Notes under the pieces: generated by a model
The model's input: the letters and a program-made list of their open reading frames with translations, nothing else
The model's database searches: none
What the model was told of the DNA's origin: nothing
Source of the DNA: Pseudomonas vancouverensis
GTDB lineage: Bacteria > Pseudomonadota > Gammaproteobacteria > Pseudomonadales > Pseudomonadaceae
Assembly (NCBI RefSeq): GCF_004348895.1
Contig: NZ_RRZK01000032.1
Coordinates: 248,001 to 312,000, forward strand
Direction: 5' to 3'
DNA length: 64,000 bases
Position numbers and translations under genes: made by a program
In this document: in pieces, positions 26,603-33,575 of the stretch
How the letters are laid out: each line of letters starts with the position of its first letter
Numbering within the stretch: the stretch's first letter is position 1

Positions 26603-27448
26603 ATGACTTTGGAAAATATTTCCTGCCAGAAAAGCTTCGGCGGCTGGCACAAACGTTATCGCCATCGCTCGGAAGTGCTCGGCTGCGACATGGTATTCGC
26701 CGTGTACCTGCCGCCACAGGCGGAGCAGGGCGGCAAGCTGCCGGTGCTGTACTGGCTGTCCGGTCTGACCTGCACCGATGAGAACTTCATGCAGAAGGCC
26801 GGCGCCATGCGCATGGCCGCCGAGTTGGGGCTGATCATTGTTGCGCCGGACACCAGTCCGCGCGGTCCCGATGTGCCCGGCGATCCGGACGGGGCGTGGG
26901 ACTTCGGCCTTGGCGCCGGCTTTTACCTCAACGCCACGCAGGAACCCTGGTCCCGCCACTATCGGATGCATGACTATGTCGTGCAGGAATTGCCGGCATT
27001 GGTCGAAGCCCATTTCCCGGCTTCGGATAAACGCGGCATCAGTGGCCACTCCATGGGCGGTCATGGCGCGCTGGTCTGCGCATTGCGCAATCCGGGGCGT
27101 TACCTGTCGGTGTCGGCCTTTTCGCCGATCAACAACCCGATGGATTGCCCGTGGGGCCAGAAGGCCTTCTCCCGTTACCTCGGCGAGGACCGTTCGAAAT
27201 GGCGGGAGTGGGATGCCTGTGCCCTGATCGCCGAGGCGGACGAAAAGCTGCCACTGCTGGTCGATCAGGGTGACCGGGATGATTTCCTCGCCACTCAGCT
27301 CAAGCCTGAAGCGCTGCAGCAGGCCGCCAAGCTCGCCGCTCACCCGCTGACCTTGCGCCTGCAACCGGGCTATGACCACAGCTATTTCTTCATCGCCAGT
27401 TTTATCGATGAGCACTTGCGGCATCACGCACATGCTCTGGGTAGCTAA
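26603..27448 (+). CDS. fghA: S-formylglutathione hydrolase
   Basis: Esterase-D-type alpha/beta hydrolase that releases formate and glutathione from S-formylglutathione. The ATG at 26603 follows GGGAGG and gives MTLENISCQKSFGGWHKRY; the frame extends upstream into the repeat. The 281 residues carry the nucleophile elbow GHSMGG, the oxyanion region WLSGLTCTDENF, and Asp and His of the triad near DQGDRDDFL and PGYDHSYFF. Confidence 0.97.
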   Translation: MTLENISCQKSFGGWHKRYRHRSEVLGCDMVFAVYLPPQAEQGGKLPVLYWLSGLTCTDENFMQKAGAMRMAAELGLIIVAPDTSPRGPDVPGDPDGAWDFGLGAGFYLNATQEPWSRHYRMHDYVVQELPALVEAHFPASDKRGISGHSMGGHGALVCALRNPGRYLSVSAFSPINNPMDCPWGQKAFSRYLGEDRSKWREWDACALIAEADEKLPLLVDQGDRDDFLATQLKPEALQQAAKLAAHPLTLRLQPGYDHSYFFIASFIDEHLRHHAHALGS

Positions 27449-27461
27449 TGCAGGTAGAATC

Positions 27462-27491
27462 ACGCCCTGACAAAATTCGGGGCGTTTTTTT
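27462..27491 (+). terminator. Terminator abutting the ispF start codon
   Basis: ACGCCC and GGGCGT (27480-27485) form a 6-bp stem, directly followed by a run of seven T that ends at the base before the ispF ATG. It looks like the frmA-fghA operon terminator. It also means the ispF start has no ordinary Shine-Dalgarno: the only purine tract, GGGG, is in the 3' arm of the hairpin. Confidence 0.6.
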
Positions 27492-27965
27492 ATGCGTATT
27501 GGCCACGGCTATGATGTGCACCGTTTCGCTGAAGGCGATTTCATCACTCTGGGCGGCGTGCGTATTGCGCACGGCTTCGGTCTGCTCGCGCACTCCGACG
27601 GCGACGTCCTGCTGCACGCCTTGAGCGATGCCTTGCTCGGCGCCGCCGCGCTGGGCGATATCGGCAAGCATTTTCCGGACACCGACCCGCAATTCAAAGG
27701 CGCTGACAGTCGTGTGCTGCTGCGTCATGTCGTCTCGCTGATCCACGCCAAAGGCTGGAAAGTCGGCAACGTCGATAACACCATCGTTGCCCAGGCGCCG
27801 AAAATGGCCCCGCATATCGAATCGATGCGCGCGCTGATTGCCGCGGATCTTCAAGTTGAGTTGGATCAAGTGAACGTGAAAGCCACCACCACCGAAAAGC
27901 TTGGCTTTGTCGGACGCGAAGAAGGTATTGCCGTGCATTCCGTTGCCTTGTTGTTGCGCGCATGA
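27492..27965 (+). CDS. ispF: 2-C-methyl-D-erythritol 2,4-cyclodiphosphate synthase
   Basis: Cyclises CDP-ME 2-phosphate in the non-mevalonate pathway. The 157-residue protein begins MRIGHGYDVHRF, with the zinc ligands Asp and His (DVH) near residues 8-10 and a second His in AHSDGDVLLHALSDALLGA. DIGKHFPDTDP and the C-terminal TTEKLGFVGREEGI loop are also conserved. It overlaps truD by four bases. In many gamma-proteobacteria ispD and ispF are adjacent; here frmA-fghA and repeats lie between them. Confidence 0.97.
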   Translation: MRIGHGYDVHRFAEGDFITLGGVRIAHGFGLLAHSDGDVLLHALSDALLGAAALGDIGKHFPDTDPQFKGADSRVLLRHVVSLIHAKGWKVGNVDNTIVAQAPKMAPHIESMRALIAADLQVELDQVNVKATTTEKLGFVGREEGIAVHSVALLLRA

Positions 27966-29020
27966 ACGAACTGCAACTGCTCGGCCCGCGCGCCTACGGT
28001 GAAGCCCTCGGCACAGCGGTGCTGAAAGCCACGGCTGAAGATTTTCAGGTCGACGAAGTCCTCGACATTCCCCTGACCGGCGACGGCGAACACCTGTGGA
28101 TCTGGGTGGAGAAACGCGGCCTGAACACCGAAGAAGCGGCGCGGCGGATTGCCAAGGCGGCCGGTGTGTCACTGCGTACCGTCAGTTACGCGGGGCTCAA
28201 GGATCGTCAGGCGCTGACACGCCAATGGTTCAGCGTGCAGTTGCCGGGCAAGGCCGATCCTGATTTGTCGGCGGCGGAAAACGACACGTTGAAAATCCTC
28301 AAGACCGCCCGCCACAAGCGCAAGCTGCAACGGGGTGCCCATTCGGCCAACGGTTTCACTTTGCGTTTAACGCAGTTTGCCGGCGATAAACCCGCGATCG
28401 AAGCGCGTCTGCAGTTGATCGCCCAACAAGGCATTCCCAATTACTTTGGTGCCCAGCGCTTTGGTTTCGACGGCGGCAACGTCGTCGATGCGCGCACCTG
28501 GGCTGCGCGCAAGGCACTCCCGGAACAGCGCAACGTGCGTTCCCGGTTGCTGTCTACAGCGCGCAGTTTTCTCTTCAACCAAGTGTTGGCGGCGCGTGTC
28601 ACCGACGGCAGCTGGCAACGCGCACAAGTTGGGGATTTGCTGGCGTTCACCGACAGTCGCAGCTTTTTCCCGGCGGGCGAAGCCGAATGCAGCGATCCGC
28701 GCCTGGCGATCCTCGACCTGCACCCGACCGGCCCGCAGTGGGGCGAAGGTGACTCGCCGGCCTCGGGGGTTGTCCATGAACTGGAGCAGGCCATCGCTGC
28801 ACGCGAGGCGGATCTGCGTGACTGGTTGATCAATGCCGGTATGAGCCACGAACGCCGCATCCTGCGGCTGCCCATTGGCGGGTTGACGTGGCATTATCCC
28901 GATCCTGACATTCTGCAATTGGAATTCGTCCTGCCGGCCGGATGCTTCGCCACTGTATTGGTGCGCGAGCTTGTCGATCTGGTGCCGGTGGGGCAGACGG
29001 ACAGCCCATGCGTATTCTGA
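27962..29020 (+). CDS. truD: tRNA pseudouridine(13) synthase
   Basis: Makes pseudouridine 13 in tRNA(Glu). The 352-residue protein has the catalytic Asp in AGLKDRQALTRQWFSV (near residue 80) and the TruD-specific GIPNYFGAQRFG segment. It is coupled to ispF upstream (ATGA overlap) and overlaps surE by 13 bases. The order truD-surE-pcm-nlpD-rpoS is conserved in gamma-proteobacteria. Confidence 0.96.
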   Translation: MNELQLLGPRAYGEALGTAVLKATAEDFQVDEVLDIPLTGDGEHLWIWVEKRGLNTEEAARRIAKAAGVSLRTVSYAGLKDRQALTRQWFSVQLPGKADPDLSAAENDTLKILKTARHKRKLQRGAHSANGFTLRLTQFAGDKPAIEARLQLIAQQGIPNYFGAQRFGFDGGNVVDARTWAARKALPEQRNVRSRLLSTARSFLFNQVLAARVTDGSWQRAQVGDLLAFTDSRSFFPAGEAECSDPRLAILDLHPTGPQWGEGDSPASGVVHELEQAIAAREADLRDWLINAGMSHERRILRLPIGGLTWHYPDPDILQLEFVLPAGCFATVLVRELVDLVPVGQTDSPCVF

Positions 29021-29757
29021 TTTCAAACGACGATGGGGTAACCGCACCCGGTCTCGCCGCGCTTCATGCTGCGCTGGCGGATTACACCGAATGCGTGGTT
29101 ATCGCCCCGGACCAGGACAAAAGCGGCGCCAGCAGCTCGCTGACGCTCGACCGTCCGTTGCACCCGCACACCCTGGCCAATGGCTTTATCAGCGTCAATG
29201 GCACACCGACCGACTGCGTGCACCTGGGCCTTAACGGCCTGCTGGAACGGGACGTCGACATGGTGGTGTCCGGCATCAACCTGGGCGCCAACCTGGGGGA
29301 CGACGTGTTGTATTCCGGTACCGTGGCGGCGGCCCTCGAAGGGCGTTTCCTGGCCTGTCCTTCGTTCGCCTTTTCCTTGGTCTCACGTCAGGTCGAGCAT
29401 CTTCCTACAGCGGCCTACTTCGCGCGCAAACTGGTCGAGGCCCATGGCGAGCTGGATCTTCCGCCCCGTACGGTGCTGAACGTGAACATTCCAAACTTGC
29501 CCCTGGAGCGTATCCGCGGGATTCAGTTGACCCGACTTGGCCATCGTGCCCGCGCGGCGGCGCCGGTCAAGGTGGTCGATCCGCGCGGACGCTCCGGCTA
29601 CTGGATCGCGGCGGCGGGGGATGCCGAAGACGGTGGCCCGGGTACCGATTTCCACGCGGTGATGCAGGGTTATGTTTCGATCACGCCGCTGCAACTGGAC
29701 CGCACCTTCAACGATGCCTTCAGAAGTCTTGATGGCTGGCTGGAGGGCTTGCGCTGA
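29008..29757 (+). CDS. surE: 5'-nucleotidase SurE
   Basis: Metal-dependent nucleoside monophosphate phosphatase associated with stationary-phase survival. The ATG at 29008 inside the truD end gives MRILISNDDGVTAPGL, where the NDD pair binds metal (residues 7-9). The 249 residues also carry SGASSSLT, the SGINLGANLGDDVLYSGTVAAALEG signature in two adjoining parts and a C-terminal TDFHAVMQGYVSITPL. The TGATG junction couples it to pcm. Confidence 0.97.
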   Translation: MRILISNDDGVTAPGLAALHAALADYTECVVIAPDQDKSGASSSLTLDRPLHPHTLANGFISVNGTPTDCVHLGLNGLLERDVDMVVSGINLGANLGDDVLYSGTVAAALEGRFLACPSFAFSLVSRQVEHLPTAAYFARKLVEAHGELDLPPRTVLNVNIPNLPLERIRGIQLTRLGHRARAAAPVKVVDPRGRSGYWIAAAGDAEDGGPGTDFHAVMQGYVSITPLQLDRTFNDAFRSLDGWLEGLR

Positions 29758-30434
29758 TGCGGCGTGAACAAGACGACATGCTGCGTCGCGGCATCGGCAT
29801 GACCTCCCAGCGGACTCGTGAACGTCTCATCCAGCGCTTGTACGAAGAAGGCATTTCCAACACGCGGGTGCTGGAAGCCATTCGCAGCACGCCGCGCCAC
29901 CTGTTCGTGGATGAGGCATTGGCCCATCGTGCCTACGAAGACACGGCGCTGCCGATCGGCAACAACCAGACCATTTCCCAGCCGTACATGGTCGCTCGCA
30001 TGAGCGAACTGCTGCTGGAGGCCGGCCCGCTGGACAAGGTGATGGAGATCGGCACCGGTTCCGGTTACCAGACCGCGATCCTGTCGCAACTGGTCGAGCG
30101 GGTGTTCTCGGTCGAGCGCATCAAGGTCCTGCAGGATCGGGCCAAGGAGCGCCTGGTCGAACTGAACCTGCGCAACGTGGTATTTCGCTGGGGCGACGGC
30201 TGGGAGGGCTGGCCGGCACTGGCGCCGTACAACGGCATCATCGTGACCGCGGTGGCGACTGACGTACCTCAGGCCTTGCTGGATCAATTGGCACCTGGGG
30301 GGCGATTGGTGATTCCGGTGGGCTCCGGCGAAGTTCAGCAATTGATGCTGATCATTCGCGAGGAACAGGGTTTTTCCAGGCGTGTTCTGGGGGCAGTACG
30401 CTTCGTGCCTTTGCTCAATGGGCCACTGGCCTGA
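29757..30434 (+). CDS. pcm: Protein-L-isoaspartate O-methyltransferase
   Basis: Repairs isoaspartyl residues in aged proteins using S-adenosylmethionine. The 225-residue protein has the substrate-binding TISQPYMVA segment, SAM motif I VMEIGTGSGYQTA, and the post-II motif PYNGIIVTA. The start at 29757 shares a base with the surE stop; later Met codons at residues 8 and 15 would shorten a non-conserved N-terminus, so the exact start is not certain. Confidence 0.95.
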   Translation: MRREQDDMLRRGIGMTSQRTRERLIQRLYEEGISNTRVLEAIRSTPRHLFVDEALAHRAYEDTALPIGNNQTISQPYMVARMSELLLEAGPLDKVMEIGTGSGYQTAILSQLVERVFSVERIKVLQDRAKERLVELNLRNVVFRWGDGWEGWPALAPYNGIIVTAVATDVPQALLDQLAPGGRLVIPVGSGEVQQLMLIIREEQGFSRRVLGAVRFVPLLNGPLA

Positions 30435-30526
30435 GCATTTGTTTCAACGTGCTGAATTCTCGTCGATTGCCTCTGTCTTACAGCGGCGTCGAAGTTTTAA
30501 ACGGGATGTTTTATCAGGAGGCAAAC

Positions 30527-30649
30527 GTGTGCGCTCAGCCATTTTGCTTCGTTCAGGGTAAAGCCGGCATCGCCCGTTATACTTGCGACATTTCACGCCG
30601 TGATTCGGCATTTCACATTTTCAGCCACCACAAAGGGAGCGGCGGGTGA
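30527..30649 (+). CDS. Possible 40-residue leader peptide coupled to nlpD
   Basis: A GTG at 30527 stands 6 bases after AGGAGG, the best ribosome-binding site in the pcm-nlpD gap. The frame runs 40 codons (begins CAQPFCFVQGKAGIARY) and its TGA overlaps the nlpD GTG (GTGA). It is cysteine-containing and has no recognised domain. It may be a real small protein, a coupling device for nlpD translation, or chance. Its last codons contain the nlpD ribosome-binding site AAAGGGAG. Confidence 0.3.
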   Translation: MCAQPFCFVQGKAGIARYTCDISRRDSAFHIFSHHKGSGG

Positions 30650-31503
30650 GTCTCACAGTCATTGCGCAGCGTATGAGTACAACGAGCTTTCAGCGCCTGG
30701 TGACTGGCCTTGTCTTGAGCACCTTGCTGGTCGGTTGCTCCAGTAATAAATCCAGCGATGTACGTGTGGTCGATCGCAACAATGCCGCACCTCAGCGCCA
30801 AGCGGTGACAACCGGGCAATACGTCGTTCGGCCCAAGGACACGCTGTTTTCCATCGCCTTTCGCTACGGCTGGGACTACAAGGCCCTGGCGGCGCGCAAC
30901 AACATTTCCGAGCCTTACACCATCCGTCCGGGTCAGACGATTCGCTTTGACGGGCGGGGTGATTCAACGTCGAGTTCAGTGGTCAGTTCGTCCAGTTCCT
31001 CGCCTTCGTCTTCCAGTAAAACCACGGTGATCCGTCGTCCGGTCAACGGCACAAATTCCGGTACAACTGCGGTTGCACCGTCCGTCGCCAACAAGCCTGC
31101 GCCGGCGCCTTTACCGCCTCCGGGCCCGGCCCCGACGGGCTGGGGATGGCCATCTAATGGCATTCTCATTGGAAAATTCTCTTCAAACGGTAGTTTGAAT
31201 AAAGGAATTGATATCGCCGGAGATTTGGGACAGCCTGTTTTAGCTGCGTCTGATGGGACGGTGGTTTACGCCGGGAGTGGCTTAAGGGGCTACGGCGAAT
31301 TAGTCATCATCAAACACAGCGAAACCTACGTCAGTGCCTACGGTCACAACCGCAGGCTGTTGGTTCGGGAGGGGCAGCAGGTCAAGGTCGGACAGACAAT
31401 TGCCGAAATGGGGTCAACGGGTACAGACCGGGTGAAACTGCATTTTGAGATTCGCCGACAAGGTAAACCTGTGGATCCGCTGCAATTCCTGCCGCGTCGT
31501 TGA
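30646..31503 (+). CDS. nlpD: NlpD-type LysM/M23 lipoprotein (amidase activator)
   Basis: Outer-membrane lipoprotein that activates cell-wall amidases at the septum. GTG start behind AAAGGGAG. The lipobox LLVGC puts the lipidated Cys near residue 32. A LysM domain follows (residues 55-103, YVVRPKDTLFSIAFRYGWD), then a Ser/Pro-rich linker, then an M23 peptidase fold (from about residue 165). In the M23 domain the first metal ligand is absent (NKGIDIAG where active enzymes have HxGxD), while YGHN and LHFEIR remain. It is therefore probably a non-catalytic activator, as in E. coli. The gene also typically contains rpoS promoter DNA. Confidence 0.95.
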   Translation: MSLTVIAQRMSTTSFQRLVTGLVLSTLLVGCSSNKSSDVRVVDRNNAAPQRQAVTTGQYVVRPKDTLFSIAFRYGWDYKALAARNNISEPYTIRPGQTIRFDGRGDSTSSSVVSSSSSSPSSSSKTTVIRRPVNGTNSGTTAVAPSVANKPAPAPLPPPGPAPTGWGWPSNGILIGKFSSNGSLNKGIDIAGDLGQPVLAASDGTVVYAGSGLRGYGELVIIKHSETYVSAYGHNRRLLVREGQQVKVGQTIAEMGSTGTDRVKLHFEIRRQGKPVDPLQFLPRR

Positions 31504-31512
31504 TCGCTTACC

Positions 31513-31543
31513 AGCCTGTTCCGTCACGTAGAGGGGACAGGCT
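31513..31543 (+). other. Hairpin in the nlpD-rpoS gap
   Basis: AGCCTGTTCC pairs with GGGACAGGCT across an 11-base loop (10 pairs, one of them G-U). It lies about 65 bases before the rpoS start, within the rpoS mRNA leader. No T-run follows, so regulation of leader folding is more likely than termination. Confidence 0.45.
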
Positions 31544-31608
31544 CCAGCGTTGCCAAGGATAAAGGCGCCGCTTGAGCTTGAGGTCGAACTCACCAAAGGA
31601 CTATAACA

Positions 31609-32616
31609 ATGGCTCTCAGTAAAGAAGTGCCGGAGTTTGACATCGACGATGAGGTTCTCCTGATGGAGACCGGCATCGATTCGGATTCGATGTCGAATGA
31701 TGAAGGGGCGGCTCCACCTTCCGTTCGTGCCAAATCCAAACACTCCGCTTCGTTGAAGCAACACAAATACATTGATTACACGCGGGCGCTAGATGCCACG
31801 CAGCTGTATCTCAATGAAATCGGCTTTTCTCCCCTCCTGTCACCCGAAGAAGAAGTTCATTTTGCGCGCCTGTCGCAAAGTGGAGATCCGGCCGGGCGCA
31901 AACGCATGATTGAAAGTAACCTGCGGCTGGTCGTCAAGATCGCCCGGCGCTACGTCAATCGTGGCTTGTCGCTGCTCGACCTGATCGAAGAGGGCAACCT
32001 CGGGCTGATCCGGGCCGTGGAGAAGTTCGATCCGGAGCGCGGCTTTCGCTTTTCGACCTACGCGACCTGGTGGATCCGTCAGACCATCGAACGCGCCATC
32101 ATGAATCAGACCCGGACCATCCGGTTGCCGATCCATGTGGTCAAGGAGCTGAACGTGTACCTGCGGGCCGCACGGGAGCTGACGCAAAAACTCGACCATG
32201 AACCCTCACCCGAAGAGATCGCCAACCTGCTGGAAAAACCGGTGGGAGAGGTCAAGCGCATGCTGGGCCTGAACGAGCGGGTTTCTTCGGTCGACGTCTC
32301 GCTGGGTCCGGACTCTGACAAGACCCTGCTCGACACCCTCACTGATGATCGTCCAACCGATCCCTGCGAGCTGCTTCAGGACGATGACCTGTCGCAAAGC
32401 ATCGATCAATGGCTCTCGGAACTGACCGACAAGCAACGTGAGGTGGTGATACGCCGCTTCGGCCTGCGCGGTCATGAGAGCAGCACACTGGAAGATGTAG
32501 GCCTGGAAATTGGCCTGACCCGGGAACGCGTCAGGCAGATCCAGGTGGAAGGCTTGAAGCGGTTGCGTGAAATCCTTGAGAAGAATGGCCTGTCGAGCGA
32601 GTCGCTGTTTCAATAA
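31609..32616 (+). CDS. rpoS: RNA polymerase sigma factor RpoS (sigma-38)
   Basis: Directs stationary-phase and general-stress transcription. The 335-residue protein has the sigma-70 core regions in order: 1.2 (DATQLYLNEIGFSPLLS), 2.1-2.4 (MIESNLRLVVKIARRYVNRG; FRFSTYATWWIRQTIERA), region 3, and region 4 with the helix-turn-helix LTRERVRQIQVEGLKRLR. Its leader is 105 bases after nlpD; AAAGGAC precedes the start. In Pseudomonas its level is also tied to the Gac/Rsm system, whose RNA rsmZ is the next transcription unit. Confidence 0.98.
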   Translation: MALSKEVPEFDIDDEVLLMETGIDSDSMSNDEGAAPPSVRAKSKHSASLKQHKYIDYTRALDATQLYLNEIGFSPLLSPEEEVHFARLSQSGDPAGRKRMIESNLRLVVKIARRYVNRGLSLLDLIEEGNLGLIRAVEKFDPERGFRFSTYATWWIRQTIERAIMNQTRTIRLPIHVVKELNVYLRAARELTQKLDHEPSPEEIANLLEKPVGEVKRMLGLNERVSSVDVSLGPDSDKTLLDTLTDDRPTDPCELLQDDDLSQSIDQWLSELTDKQREVVIRRFGLRGHESSTLEDVGLEIGLTRERVRQIQVEGLKRLREILEKNGLSSESLFQ

Positions 32617-32638
32617 GTGATTCTCGCAAAAGCCAAAG

Positions 32639-32667
32639 AAAAACCCCGACTGGTTCGGGGTTTTTTT
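32639..32667 (+). terminator. rpoS terminator
   Basis: AAACCCCGA, a CTGGT loop and TCGGGG followed by seven T, 22 bases after the rpoS stop. A clear intrinsic terminator that isolates rpoS from the rsmZ promoter region. Confidence 0.9.
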
Positions 32668-32714
32668 ATGGCCTGAGAAATCGCTGGCAGTGTTCTCGTT
32701 TTTCAGTCTCGCGT

Positions 32715-32732
32715 TGTAAGCCTTGGCTTACT
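32715..32732 (+). promoter_or_regulatory. GacA box upstream of rsmZ
   Basis: TGTAAG-CCTTGG-CTTACT matches the upstream activating sequence TGTAAG-N6-CTTACA in 11 of 12 conserved bases. Its centre is about 180 bases before the predicted rsmZ start, the distance known for rsmZ of fluorescent pseudomonads. Phosphorylated GacA is expected to bind here. Confidence 0.88.
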
Positions 32733-32869
32733 CTTGCGTAAGTGTTCGGAATTTTTACACCCCGGCAGTCGGCTATGTAAATCACCTGGTTGTTCTATCT
32801 TGATGATTCATAAGATTATTTTTTGTTCTTTTCAGTCTTTAACCCCATCGCCATCGCACGAGTGAGCGA

Positions 32870-32897
32870 TTGAACCTGCCGTAGAACCCTCTAGTAT
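32870..32897 (+). promoter_or_regulatory. rsmZ promoter
   Basis: TTGAAC (-35) and TAGTAT (-10) are separated by 16 bases and place transcription start near 32905, the expected 5' end of RsmZ. The region between the GacA box and this promoter is AT-rich (TTCATAAGATTATTTTTTG), which is consistent with bending or H-NS/MvaT-type proteins acting here; that part is inference. Confidence 0.75.
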
Positions 32898-32904
32898 CCA
32901 GGGT

Positions 32905-33035
32905 GTGTCGACGGACAGACACAGCCTTCAAGGATGAAGGAAAGGGATATCGCGGGATGCGATTCATCAGGACGATGAAAAGGAACACAGGGAATAGGGA
33001 AAAAATGTGGGCGGGTCACACCGCCCCTTTTTTTT
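32905..33035 (+). ncRNA. rsmZ: RsmZ small regulatory RNA
   Basis: RsmZ sequesters RsmA/CsrA-family translational repressors. The predicted 131-nt RNA starts GTGTCGACGGACAGACAC, which folds into the first hairpin with GGA exposed. It contains nine GGA triplets in all, including AAGGAT, AGGGAT, CGGGAT, CAGGAC and ACAGGGA. It ends in a terminator, GGGCGG-GTCACA-CCGCCC plus nine T. The location between rpoS and fdxA, the GacA box and the promoter all agree with this identity in P. fluorescens-type strains. There is no coding potential in the interval. Confidence 0.93.
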
Positions 33036-33049
33036 GCCTGCAGAAAAGC

Positions 33050-33074
33050 AAAAAGGCCCTTTTGGGGCCTTTTT
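33050..33074. terminator. Bidirectional terminator between rsmZ and fdxA
   Basis: AAAAAGGCCC, a TTTTG loop and GGGCCTTTTT work as an A-run/T-run hairpin on both strands. It lies 18 bases beyond the fdxA stop (minus strand) and backs up the RsmZ terminator on the plus strand. Confidence 0.88.
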
Positions 33075-33091
33075 CGGGAGCGCGGGGGTGA

Positions 33092-33433
33092 TCAGCGTTC
33101 CAGGTGTTCCAGCTTGCTGCTGCCCACAGCAGCGCCTTTCTCGCGATCGAACTCTTCTGCGTTAGGCAATGGATCCTTGCGTTCAGTGATGTTCGGCCAG
33201 ATTTCCGCCAGCTCTACGTTCAACTGAATGAAGTTTTCCATGCCAGCCGGGATTTCATCTTCGGAGAAGATGGCCACAGCCGGGCATTCAGGTTCGCACA
33301 GTGCGCAGTCGATGCACTCATCCGGGTGAATCACCAGGAAATTCGGGCCTTCGTAAAAGCAGTCCACCGGACAGACTTCTACGCAGTCGGTGTACTTGCA
33401 CTTGATGCAGTTGTCGGTGACGACGAAGGTCAT
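33092..33433 (-). CDS. fdxA: Seven-iron ferredoxin FdxA (3Fe-4S/4Fe-4S)
   Basis: Small electron carrier. The ATG at 33433 is preceded by AGGAG and gives MTFVVTDNCIKCKYTDC; the frame upstream is not conserved in character. The 113 residues hold two cluster-binding motifs: CIKCKYTDCVEVCPVDC and CIDCALCEPECP, with the spacing typical of Azotobacter FdI-like 7Fe ferredoxins, plus the long C-terminal extension of that class. It is transcribed toward rsmZ and is followed upstream by mutS on the same strand with a 142-base gap. Confidence 0.96.
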   Translation of the reverse strand: MTFVVTDNCIKCKYTDCVEVCPVDCFYEGPNFLVIHPDECIDCALCEPECPAVAIFSEDEIPAGMENFIQLNVELAEIWPNITERKDPLPNAEEFDREKGAAVGSSKLEHLER

Positions 33434-33575
33434 TTCTAATTTTCTCCTCAGGCGCGGCTTGCTGCGCCCCTTCACGTGGGGGTCGCATGGTTCGGGAGCG
33501 ATAGTCTGCCGGTCAGGCTAAAAGCCGGCAGCATCCCAAACCGCGCGAGATTCTAACAGCTTGCAAGCCGCCGCG

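Noticed and set aside
32903..33091. Possible 62-codon protein across rsmZ
   Set aside because: The interval matches RsmZ in location, promoter, GGA motifs and terminator; the frame is fortuitous.
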